Below are positions 25,745 to 32,901 of a stretch of DNA of 45,546 nucleotides, one piece after another. Position 1 is the stretch's first letter. Each line of letters opens with the position of its first letter. Source of the stretch: Coriobacteriales bacterium (GTDB lineage: Bacteria > Actinomycetota > Coriobacteriia > Coriobacteriales > Atopobiaceae); NCBI GenBank assembly GCA_029101205.1, contig JAQXQO010000154.1, forward strand, positions 1 to 45,546, read 5' to 3'. The translations under genes and the position numbers were made by a program. The notes beneath the pieces are model-generated. The model made no database searches, was not told where the DNA came from, and saw only the letters and a list, made by a program, of their open reading frames with translations.

Positions 25745-25932
25745 GGTGTGGGTGGCGACGTCGACGGATTGGGGCGCCGGGGTGTCAAGCGGCACCCGGT
25801 TCGGGCGTGGCGACGCTGTCCGGCGCCCGATTGGCCCGCGGCGACGCTGCATGATGCAAGGTTCGGGCGCGGCGACGCTGCCCAGCGCTCGGTTGGGGGA
25901 CGCAGGCTCCGGCTATTTGCCCGATTGGGGTG
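25745..25932. repeat. Exact 31-bp phased array D
   Basis: Cores related to GGTTCGGGCG start at 25745, 25767, 25798, 25829, 25860, 25891 and 25923. Steps are 22, 31, 31, 31, 31 and 32 bp. Inside the units GGCGACGCTG recurs at exactly 25809, 25840 and 25871. Core and step sizes match arrays A, B and C, although the intervening sequence is different. Confidence 0.75.
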
Positions 25933-25944
25933 CTCTCATGCAAT

Positions 25945-26000
25945 GAGAGGCACAGTTTCGGACGTTTTCGCGAGGAAAAACGTACCAAACTGTGCCTCTC
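25945..26000 (-). repeat. 56-bp palindromic element, copy 2
   Basis: GAGAGGCACAGTTT at 25945-25958 and AAACTGTGCCTCTC at 25987-26000 form a perfect 14-bp outer stem. ACGTTTT and AAAACGT form an inner stem around CGCGAGG. It is nearly the reverse complement of 21346-21402, and the shared sequence extends on the right as ACCGTAAGG. It ends 47 bp from the stop of the peptidoglycan-binding gene. Confidence 0.8.
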
Positions 26001-26046
26001 ACCGTAAGGGTCGGGCAAGAAGCGCTGCCAGGCAAGAAGCCTGCGC

Positions 26047-26961
26047 TTACTCGTCGAAGGCCTGGCAGATGGCGTCCAGCAGCATGACCGCGAAGGTCTG
26101 CGCGTCGGCGATGGTGAAGGTGCCGTTGTAGTCGTGGCCGCTCAGGGGCAGCTCGATGCGGATGACGGGGACCTTCTCCTTCGAGCTCTCGTAGGCGGTG
26201 CGGATGCGCATGGGTAGCGTGTCCACGTCGTCCATCAGCACGTTGGGGACCTTGGTGTTGGCGTCCGGAGAGGTGGAGGCCACCACCAGGATCGCCTGGT
26301 CGGCGTCGTCGTGGTTGTCGGGGGAGTCCACGATGTCCAGGCCGCTCTTCTCGTTGGTGGCGGAGGCTAGGTTCCACACGCGGCCGGCCACGTTGCGCGA
26401 GATGGGGTCCTCGGCGGTGATGGCCAGGTGCACGCTCTCCAGCACGTTGGCCGCGCGTGCAAAGCCCATCTCGCCCTGCGGATGGGGGCCTGAGGCGGGC
26501 TTGCCGGCCCACACGTGGTGCAGGCGCTCGATGGCGTCGAACGTGTCGGGGAACGCCATGCCGTCGGGTAGCGCGCCGATGTTCTCCTGGAACTGCTTCA
26601 CGGCGGCCTCGGTGTGGACGCCGTAGTAGCCGTCCTCGGCGCCGGCCGAGAAGCCCAAGATGTTCAGGCACTTCTGCAGCTGACGCACGTCGGCACCATG
26701 GAAGTTGGGCAGGCGCAGGTACAGCGTGCGGTCGCCCATGTGGTAGCCCTCGTCCACCAGCGTGGCCCAGGTGGAGGTGTCGACCTCCTGACCCAGCGAG
26801 AGGTCGTGGTCCAAGCGGAAGCGCGCCACCGCCGTGCCCGTGGACTTGCCGAAGTACTGGCGGGACTTCTCGTCGGCGTCAATGTCGTAGCCCAGGGCCG
26901 CCAGCCTGTCCTGTATGTCTTCGACTGCGGCGCCCGAGGCGCCCTCAGAGATTGGATCCAT
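26047..26961 (-). CDS. Peptidoglycan-binding protein with amidase-like remnant domain
   Basis: A 304-residue protein without signal peptide. Two peptidoglycan-binding repeats are seen: residues about 5-70 (AAVEDIQDRLAALGYDID, FGKSTGTAVARFRLDHDL) and about 85-150 (DVRQLQKCLNILGFSAG, YYGVHTEAAVKQFQ). Residues about 170-304 align loosely with an N-acetylmuramoyl-L-alanine amidase fold (a SGLDIVDS strand, ILVVAS strand, VPVIRIEL near the end) but have no HGG zinc motif. The layout recalls actinobacterial CwlM, a cytoplasmic regulator of cell-wall synthesis, and a regulatory rather than hydrolytic role is my inference. The start at 26961 has AGGCAGGAA upstream. It is 33 bp downstream of the polyprenyl synthase. 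Confidence 0.65.
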   Translation of the reverse strand: MDPISEGASGAAVEDIQDRLAALGYDIDADEKSRQYFGKSTGTAVARFRLDHDLSLGQEVDTSTWATLVDEGYHMGDRTLYLRLPNFHGADVRQLQKCLNILGFSAGAEDGYYGVHTEAAVKQFQENIGALPDGMAFPDTFDAIERLHHVWAGKPASGPHPQGEMGFARAANVLESVHLAITAEDPISRNVAGRVWNLASATNEKSGLDIVDSPDNHDDADQAILVVASTSPDANTKVPNVLMDDVDTLPMRIRTAYESSKEKVPVIRIELPLSGHDYNGTFTIADAQTFAVMLLDAICQAFDE

Positions 26962-26994
26962 TATGTGTTCCTGCCTTTTCGCTTTGCGGTGCCG

Positions 26995-28044
26995 CTATGC
27001 GCGGCGCTCCACAAAGAAGTCTGCCATCGAAAGGAGCGTGTCGCGCGCCTGCGGCTCCAGCTGAACGCCGTTCAGGTGGGACTTTGCCTGGTCCACCAGC
27101 CGCTGCGCGTAGGAGCGCGTGTGGTCCAGGGAGCCGGCTGCGTCCATCAGCTGCACGGCGCGGTCCAGCCGCTGGGGGTCCGTCGTCTTGGACGAGAGGA
27201 TCTGAACCAGCTCGTCGCGCCGCGCGGAGTCCAGGTGGGCCAGCGCCCACACCACCATGAGCGTGCGCTTACCCTCGGTGATGTCGCTGCGGTAATCCTT
27301 GCCCTGGGCCTCGGCGTCGCCCGCCAGGTTCAGCAGGTCGTCCTGCAGCTGGAAGGCCAGGCCGGCGTCCATGCCGAACGAGCGCAGCGCCTCCACCTGG
27401 GCGGTTGTGCCGCCACCGCAGATGGCGCCGCACGCAAGGGGCACGGCCGCCGAGTAGTACGCGGTCTTGTGGCTGGCCATGTACAGGTAGTCGTCTACCG
27501 ACACGTCCCAGCACTCGTCGCGGGCCCAGCCCAAATCCAGCGCCTGGCCCTCCAGCGTGCGCTCCTCCATGGCGGAAATCTCCTCCAGGAGGCGCAGGCG
27601 GGTGCCGGCGTCCAGGCGCTGGTCGCGCAGGACGGTCGTGGTGGTGGCCACCAGGGCTAGGTCTCCCACGTTCAGGGCCACCCCCACGCCCTCCGTCACG
27701 TGGACGCAGGGTTGGCCGCGGCGCATCTGTCCCTCGTCGGCGATGTCGTCGTGGATGAGGGCGGCGCTTTGGAACAGCTCGACCGCGCTGGCCACGCTGA
27801 GGGCGCGCTCCTCGGGTGCCCCGACCGCCGCTGCGCCCAGAAGGCACAGCGCCGGCCGCGTGCGCTTGCCGCCCGACGCCACAAAGCGGCGCAGCGGCGC
27901 GTACAGGTAGCGCTCCAGGGCGTCGGCGCCGTCCCCCTGCCGGGCAGAGGGAACGCTGGCCATGACGTGCTGGTCTATGACGTGGCGCCGGCTGGTCAGA
28001 AAGCTGACGAAGGCCTGCGCCGCGTCGGGGGTGGGCTCGCTCAT
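26995..28044 (-). CDS. Polyprenyl diphosphate synthase
   Basis: A 349-residue trans-isoprenyl diphosphate synthase. It has the substrate motif GGKRTRPAL, the first Asp-rich motif LIHDDIADE (DDxxD) and a second one in FQLQDDLLNLAGD, where the usual last Asp is Asn. It extends prenyl chains from allylic diphosphates, for quinone tails or related lipids; chain length cannot be read reliably, but the residues before the first motif (LFQSAA) are small. The gene begins 4 bp after galE and is followed by the peptidoglycan-binding gene, so the three form one minus-strand operon. Confidence 0.92.
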   Translation of the reverse strand: MSEPTPDAAQAFVSFLTSRRHVIDQHVMASVPSARQGDGADALERYLYAPLRRFVASGGKRTRPALCLLGAAAVGAPEERALSVASAVELFQSAALIHDDIADEGQMRRGQPCVHVTEGVGVALNVGDLALVATTTTVLRDQRLDAGTRLRLLEEISAMEERTLEGQALDLGWARDECWDVSVDDYLYMASHKTAYYSAAVPLACGAICGGGTTAQVEALRSFGMDAGLAFQLQDDLLNLAGDAEAQGKDYRSDITEGKRTLMVVWALAHLDSARRDELVQILSSKTTDPQRLDRAVQLMDAAGSLDHTRSYAQRLVDQAKSHLNGVQLEPQARDTLLSMADFFVERRA

Positions 28045-28048
28045 GGGG

Positions 28049-29104
28049 TTAGCTCTCGTAGCCGTTGGGGTTGTGGCTCTGCCAGTTCCAGCCGTCGCGG
28101 CACATGTCGTCGATGTCGTACTTGGCCTCCCAGCCCATCATGCGCTTGGCCTTCGAGCAGTCGGCGTAGTTGGCGTCGACGTCGCCCGGACGGCGCGGCT
28201 CGATCTTGTACGGGAGGTCCTTGCCGCAGGCCTTGCTGAAGGCCTTGATGCTCTGCAGCACCGAGGTGCCCTTGCCGGTGCCCAGGTTGAAAATCTCGAC
28301 GCCGGTGCGGCCGTTCATCCAGTTCAGGGCTGCGACGTGGCCGGTGCCCCGGTCGCACACGTGGATGTAGTCGCGCACGCCGGTGCCGTCGGGGGTGTTG
28401 TAGTCATTGCCGTACACGTGCACGTAGTCGCGCTTACCCACGGCCACCTGCGCCACGTAGGGCAGCAGGTTGTTGGGGATGCCCTTGGGGTCCTCGCCCA
28501 TGAGTCCCGAGGGGTGCGCACCGATGGGGTTGAAGTAGCGCAGCAGCACGACGTTCCACTCGGGGTCGGCGGTGTGCAGGTCGGTCAGGATCTGCTCGAT
28601 CATCCACTTGGTCCAGCCATAGGGGTTCGTGGCGGGCTTCTTGGGACTCTCCTCGGTCAGGGGCAGCTTGTCGGGGAAGCCGTACACCGTGGCGGAGGAG
28701 CTAAAGATGATGTCCTTGCAGCCGTGGTTGCGCATGACGTCCACCAGGGTCAGCGTGTTGCCCAGGTTGTTCGTGTAGTACTCGATGGGCTTGTGCACCG
28801 ACTCGCCCACGGCCTTGTAGCCGGCGAAGTGGATGACGCGGTCGATCTGGTTGTCGTCGAAGACCTGGTTCAGGGCCTCGCGGTCGTTCACGTCGACCTC
28901 GTAGAACTTCAGGTTCTGTGCCAGATCGTCGCCCACGATGGTCTTGATGCGGTCGACGACCACGGGGCTGGCGTTGTACAGGTTGTCCACGATGATGGCC
29001 TTGTATCCGGCCTTCAGCAGCTCGACGACCGTGTGGCTGCCGATGAAGCCGGCGCCGCCGGTGACGAGCACGCAGGTGTCCTGCGGAGCCTTCTGTTGAC
29101 TCAT
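28049..29104 (-). CDS. galE: UDP-glucose 4-epimerase
   Basis: Interconverts UDP-glucose and UDP-galactose, for galactose use and for cell-wall sugars. The 351-residue protein has the NAD site VTGGAGFIGSHT near residue 14, the catalytic Ser/Tyr pattern FSSSATVYGFP, and the family words NPYGWTKWMIEQIL, YFNPIGAHPSG and VHVYGNDY. The start at 29104 has AAAGGAGAG upstream and gives MSQQKAPQDT. It is the first gene of the galE, polyprenyl synthase, peptidoglycan-binding operon. Other galactose genes are absent, which favours a role in surface polysaccharide. Confidence 0.95.
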   Translation of the reverse strand: MSQQKAPQDTCVLVTGGAGFIGSHTVVELLKAGYKAIIVDNLYNASPVVVDRIKTIVGDDLAQNLKFYEVDVNDREALNQVFDDNQIDRVIHFAGYKAVGESVHKPIEYYTNNLGNTLTLVDVMRNHGCKDIIFSSSATVYGFPDKLPLTEESPKKPATNPYGWTKWMIEQILTDLHTADPEWNVVLLRYFNPIGAHPSGLMGEDPKGIPNNLLPYVAQVAVGKRDYVHVYGNDYNTPDGTGVRDYIHVCDRGTGHVAALNWMNGRTGVEIFNLGTGKGTSVLQSIKAFSKACGKDLPYKIEPRRPGDVDANYADCSKAKRMMGWEAKYDIDDMCRDGWNWQSHNPNGYES

Positions 29105-29135
29105 ACCCTCTCCTTTGGAGTCGCTATCTGATGGT

Positions 29136-29175
29136 GCCCCGCACACGACGCGCAACGCCGTCGCGGGGCTTTCTT
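29136..29175 (+). terminator. Terminator-like hairpin upstream of galE
   Basis: GCCCCGC at 29136-29142 pairs with GCGGGGC at 29163-29169 and is followed by TTTCTT on the plus strand. No plus-strand gene ends here, so it may instead be a leader structure of galE on the minus strand or block antisense reading. Confidence 0.3.
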
Positions 29176-29289
29176 GGCAAAGCGAATGCAACACAAATTA
29201 TACGTCGCACCAGGCGGAGCTGCCTCCCGTGCGCGCTTCTTGCACGCGCCGGGCGTGCCAGAAGCGCATGCCAGAAGCGCCAGGGCGCC

Positions 29290-29595
29290 CTACCGGGCGT
29301 TCAGGATGGCCGCCGCCTGCGCGCCGGTCATGTCGGGCGTTACGCCCAGCTGGGCTGCCTGGGGAGTCAGGCCGGTGATCTTGTGCGCCAGGACCTCCTC
29401 GAAGCTGCCGCCCGCCACGCGGACCGCGGCGTCGCCCAGCTGCTCGGCCTTCTGCAGGCTGAGGTAGCCGCACATCAGGAAGCCGCGCGTGCAGCGGATC
29501 ACGATCAGCGAGGCGTGGCCGTCTCCGGCCAGCTGGGGCATGATCATGCCCTCGGCCGTCGTGTCGCCAATCGTCAGCAGTTGAGTAGTGACCAT
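29290..29595 (-). CDS. DUF1805 (YunC-like) protein
   Basis: A 101-residue protein starting at 29595, with GGAG just upstream. The YunC/DUF1805 core is visible: GMIMPQLAGDGHASLIVIRC, then RGFLMCGYLSLQKAEQLGDAA and a VRVAGGSFEEVL segment. The family is small and widely conserved in Firmicutes and Actinobacteria; its function is not established. The C-terminal 30 residues (LTPQAAQLGVTPDMTGAQAA) look like an added helical extension. It is separated by about 100 bp from the serine hydrolase gene upstream. Confidence 0.75.
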   Translation of the reverse strand: MVTTQLLTIGDTTAEGMIMPQLAGDGHASLIVIRCTRGFLMCGYLSLQKAEQLGDAAVRVAGGSFEEVLAHKITGLTPQAAQLGVTPDMTGAQAAAILNAR

Positions 29596-29699
29596 CGTGT
29601 CTCCAATCAATCGGTTTGCAAGAAGTGCGTTGCCAGAATTGCCTGCGCCGGTGGCGCGATCCAGCGGCTCGCGGGTCGTCGCAGTTCCGGTGCCGCGCC

Positions 29700-30881
29700 C
29701 TACTGCCCGGACACCGTGGTGCTGGAGGTCATCAGCAGGGCCGAGCTGCCGCCGCATATCTTGCCGTGCGTAGCGTTCAGGGCGTCTAGCAGCGGGAATA
29801 TGGCGCTGAAGTCGTCGGGTACGTTCGTCTGGACCACGTACACGTAGTCGCCGCAGTCCGAGAAGACCACGCCGGTGTCGTTCGTCGCCTGGTCGCCCGA
29901 GCCGTCCGCCGGGTACCAGCCGGGCTTTGACCACACCGTGTAGCGCGAGCGCAGAAGCCCGCCCATGGGAGAGTGGTTGGACTGGCTGAGGGCCGAGGTC
30001 AGCGTGCTGGCGCCCGCCTCGCCCGACGTGCCGTAGCGATAGATTTCCTTCCAGATGTTGCTGAAGCCCGTGGAGGTGATTTCGGGGTAGTAGTACAGGT
30101 AGGCCTTCGAGGAGGTCTCGGGTGCGTACTTTGCCAGCCAGTCGCCCTCGGACTGCAGTCCGTACTGGTTGATGAGCGAGTGAAACGCGTCGTTCGAGGA
30201 GTTTACGATGCAGTCCTCGATCGTGGACGCCACCGAGGACGACACCTGGCCGCCCGTGGTCTCGAGAACCATGGTGCAGTAGGCGGCCTTTATGCTGCTG
30301 GCGGGGTACATCATGGCGTCGGCGTTGTACGAGACGCCGCGGCCGGTCTTCAGATCGGTCATCACGAAGGACGCCTTGTAGCCCTGGCCGGTTATCTTTG
30401 CCAGGGCGCTCTCCAGGTTCTGGTAGGTCGCGGTGGTCTCGAAGCCGGCCGGCACGGTCATGCTGATGCCCGAGGCGGTGGTCGTGGTGGTCACCGTGGC
30501 ACTCGCGCTGGCGTCCAGGGGCGAGGTGTCCTCCACGGGCGTGGGCTCGGTCTGCTGTGCCTCCGTAGCGGACTCGTCGGCCTGCTGGTCGGAGTCGTTG
30601 GGGTCCGCGCTGGAGTCCTGTGCATCGGCCGACTGGTCGCCCTGCGAGTCGTCCGTCGCCTCGGCCTGGTCGACGTCTGCCGTGGACTCGGACTGGTCCT
30701 GCGACTGGGTCTGGGCGGTCTGCCCCTGGACCAGATGCAGGGCGGTTTCCCTGGCGGAGGGCACGGTAACGCCCACCACTACCAGGGCCGCAACGGCGAT
30801 GACCACAGCCAGCGCCACCGCGCGTCCCGCGTGCCCGTGCTTCCTTGGCGGTTCCTGAGTTGAGAAGTGCTTTGCTGCCAC
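29700..30881 (-). CDS. Membrane-anchored beta-lactamase-fold serine hydrolase
   Basis: A 393-residue protein with one N-terminal membrane helix (VALAVVIAVAALVVVGVTV), a long external Gln/Asp/Ser/Ala-rich linker (about 100 residues), and a class A beta-lactamase-like domain. The nucleophile motif is PASSIKAA (SxxK). The second motif reads SSN in IVNSSNDAF where SDN is usual. The third is SKPG in TVWSKPGWY, in place of KTG. Such proteins are often cell-wall peptidases or inactive relatives, and true beta-lactamase activity is unlikely with SSN and no clear Glu166 loop. I chose the GTG at 30881, which follows GGGGGA; another in-frame GTG at 30914 has no ribosome binding site. Confidence 0.75.
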   Translation of the reverse strand: MAAKHFSTQEPPRKHGHAGRAVALAVVIAVAALVVVGVTVPSARETALHLVQGQTAQTQSQDQSESTADVDQAEATDDSQGDQSADAQDSSADPNDSDQQADESATEAQQTEPTPVEDTSPLDASASATVTTTTTASGISMTVPAGFETTATYQNLESALAKITGQGYKASFVMTDLKTGRGVSYNADAMMYPASSIKAAYCTMVLETTGGQVSSSVASTIEDCIVNSSNDAFHSLINQYGLQSEGDWLAKYAPETSSKAYLYYYPEITSTGFSNIWKEIYRYGTSGEAGASTLTSALSQSNHSPMGGLLRSRYTVWSKPGWYPADGSGDQATNDTGVVFSDCGDYVYVVQTNVPDDFSAIFPLLDALNATHGKICGGSSALLMTSSTTVSGQ

Positions 30882-30983
30882 GATTCCCCCGTTTTGGTAG
30901 AGGCTGCGAGCCACCAGCCCGCGGCTTTCAATATGCGTATGCGTCCCGTCGTCGCGGATGCGCGGACGGGCAAGAAGTTCTTC

Positions 30984-31313
30984 TTAGCCCTGAGCTGGGG
31001 CGGATTGCTGTGCCGTGCTGCCCTGGGGCGGGTTTGGCTGGGCCGATGACTCGCCCTGCGACGATGCACCGCCACGGTCGACGTCGTGGCCGCCACCCAG
31101 AGTGTACTTCGTGGCGGCGTGCAGCATGTTCACCTCGGCCAGCTCCAGCTTTCCGTCGATGTATGGCTGGTACATGGCCTGTATGCTGCCGACGCCCATG
31201 CTGCACCCGCTGCAGTTCTCGCAGCTGGAGTCGTCGCACCAGCTGAGGCCCTTGTTCACGATCTGCATGCGCTCCTCGCGCGTGGTGTCCTTGATCAAGA
31301 CGCTCTTTGGCAT
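30984..31313 (-). CDS. Small Cys-rich protein of unknown function
   Basis: A 109-residue protein starting at 31313 with GGAAGGGAG upstream. After MPKSVLIKDTTREERMQIV comes a compact Cys motif WCDDSSCENCSGCSMG (pattern C-x4-C-x2-C-x2-C), then a helical MYQPYIDGKLELAEVNML segment, and a Gln/Pro/Ser-rich tail of about 30 residues. The Cys spacing suggests a metal or iron-sulfur site. No signal peptide is seen. It lies 13 bp after the zinc-ribbon membrane protein gene, so the two are probably co-transcribed. I do not recognise the family. Confidence 0.7.
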   Translation of the reverse strand: MPKSVLIKDTTREERMQIVNKGLSWCDDSSCENCSGCSMGVGSIQAMYQPYIDGKLELAEVNMLHAATKYTLGGGHDVDRGGASSQGESSAQPNPPQGSTAQQSAPAQG

Positions 31314-31326
31314 GGTGACTCCCTTC

Positions 31327-32721
31327 CTACTTCGTCAGCTTGAACGTGGGCTGGACCTGGTTCACGATGGCATCGCCTGCGGACTTGCTGCTCATGGGAT
31401 AGGTGATCTGCATGTGGCAGGTCTTGCCGCTTTGATAGTAGGTCATGTCGTAGACCACGCCGCCGGCCTGCGACTCGTCCGAGTAGACCACCCAGTTCTT
31501 GCCATGAGCCACGTAGGCCGCGTCGGAACACTGCTCCTTTGCGGCGTGGTATGCCGACTCCACGGTCTGGCCGTCCGGGTTGTTGTCACCCCATAGCGCG
31601 ATGGTCACGTCGTCGGCGGCGTCGTAGTAGGTGGTGGTCGTGCCGTCCGTCTGCGAGCTGGTGAACTGGCTGGGCATGCTCAGCGTGTAGCCGTACGACG
31701 TGCTGGACACGGTGCCGTCGCCGTTGGCCACCACGTCGCCGTTCGAGTTCGTGCTGGTGGATGTGGACGTGGCGCTGCCGTTGCTGGTAATGCTGGACTG
31801 GCTTTGCGTGGTGCCGTCCGAGCGGGTGGAGCTGGAGCTCGAGCTGCTGGTGCCGGTCGTACCGGAGTCGGTGCTGGTCGAGGCTGAGCTGGTGTCGTCC
31901 GACGTCGACGAGCTGACTGACCCGGAGTTGTCGGAGGAGCTGCCGGTGGCCGTGGTGGCCTGGCTGGAGTTCTTTGCCAGGTTGGCCAGGGGACCGTAGC
32001 CTGCAGCCGTCGTGGCAAAGAGCGCCACTGCCAGCGCGGCCACGATGACGCAGGCTACGAGGGCGGGGGTGCGGCGTGACGCCTTCGAGGGGGCGGGCTC
32101 GTAGGGGCTCGCCTCGGGCGACGGCACCGGTGCCTGCGCAACGGGCTCGGCGCTTACGGGGCGAAAGGCCTGCGTGTTGCCGGAGTGCGTGGACTGGTAG
32201 GGCGACGCGGCCTGCTCGGACCGGTAGGCCTGAGCGCCCTGATTTGCCTGCTGCGTCCGCGCAGCTGCCGCGGCCCCAAATGCCGCGGCCCCGGCGGCAG
32301 GTGCCTGCCAGGCGTCCGGCGTCGGCTGAACGCGCTGCGTGGGAGCTGCAGCTGCCGGAGTGGTCTGCGCCGCGTCGACCCGCGACGTGCTGGCGGCATT
32401 GGCGCGTACGGTGCGTGCTGCGTCGACCTGCGACGTAACACCGACGTTTGCGGCGTTTGCGGCAGCCGCGCCGGTGCCTGCATGGTGACGTGCGCCCCTG
32501 CCGCTGCCGGGCACAAAGACGCGCCTTCCATCCGGCGTGGCCGGCTGCGCCTTGACGGCGTTCGAGGCCTGGTCCCGCTGCGCCTGGCTTTGCTGGGCCG
32601 GGTTCTTCTCGTTTGCGTTTTCTGCGTTCTGGTGGGTGTCTGCGGCTGTCAGCAGGGCGCCGCAAGTGGTGCAATACTTGGCTGAGTCTTCGTTGAAGGC
32701 TCCACAATGCGTGCAGTACAC
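31327..32721 (-). CDS. Zinc-ribbon membrane protein with long Ser/Thr linker
   Basis: A 464-residue protein. I set the start at the GTG at 32721 (MYCTHCGAF), which has AGAGG at the right distance; a TTG five codons earlier is the alternative. Residues 1-25 are a zinc ribbon with CTHCG and CTTCG pairs. A Gln/Ala-rich segment of about 190 residues follows, then one membrane helix (ALVACVIVAALAVALFATTA), a Ser/Thr/Gly-rich outer linker of about 100 residues, and a C-terminal domain of about 110 residues starting YGYTLSMPSQFTSSQ that resembles surface lipoprotein-like domains. The zinc ribbon would be cytoplasmic. Function unknown; a cell-surface sensor is an inference. Confidence 0.7.
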   Translation of the reverse strand: MYCTHCGAFNEDSAKYCTTCGALLTAADTHQNAENANEKNPAQQSQAQRDQASNAVKAQPATPDGRRVFVPGSGRGARHHAGTGAAAANAANVGVTSQVDAARTVRANAASTSRVDAAQTTPAAAAPTQRVQPTPDAWQAPAAGAAAFGAAAAARTQQANQGAQAYRSEQAASPYQSTHSGNTQAFRPVSAEPVAQAPVPSPEASPYEPAPSKASRRTPALVACVIVAALAVALFATTAAGYGPLANLAKNSSQATTATGSSSDNSGSVSSSTSDDTSSASTSTDSGTTGTSSSSSSSTRSDGTTQSQSSITSNGSATSTSTSTNSNGDVVANGDGTVSSTSYGYTLSMPSQFTSSQTDGTTTTYYDAADDVTIALWGDNNPDGQTVESAYHAAKEQCSDAAYVAHGKNWVVYSDESQAGGVVYDMTYYQSGKTCHMQITYPMSSKSAGDAIVNQVQPTFKLTK

Positions 32722-32901
32722 GTCTATACCTCTCAATCGGTCCGCGGGCGCTCGATGGACCTTCCAGCGCGCCTGTGAACGTGCTTCCTATGCTACGCGA
32801 TGTGAGCCCGATTGGCGCATTATTCGCATACCATAAACAGCTGGTCACGCGACGAAAACACTCCAGGTACGACGGAAGTTTCGGGCAAGAAGGGCACACT
32901 C

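Noticed and set aside
29700-30881. Beta-lactam resistance gene
   Set aside because: The SDN and KTG motifs are altered and the protein is stalked and membrane-bound. A resistance call is not supported.
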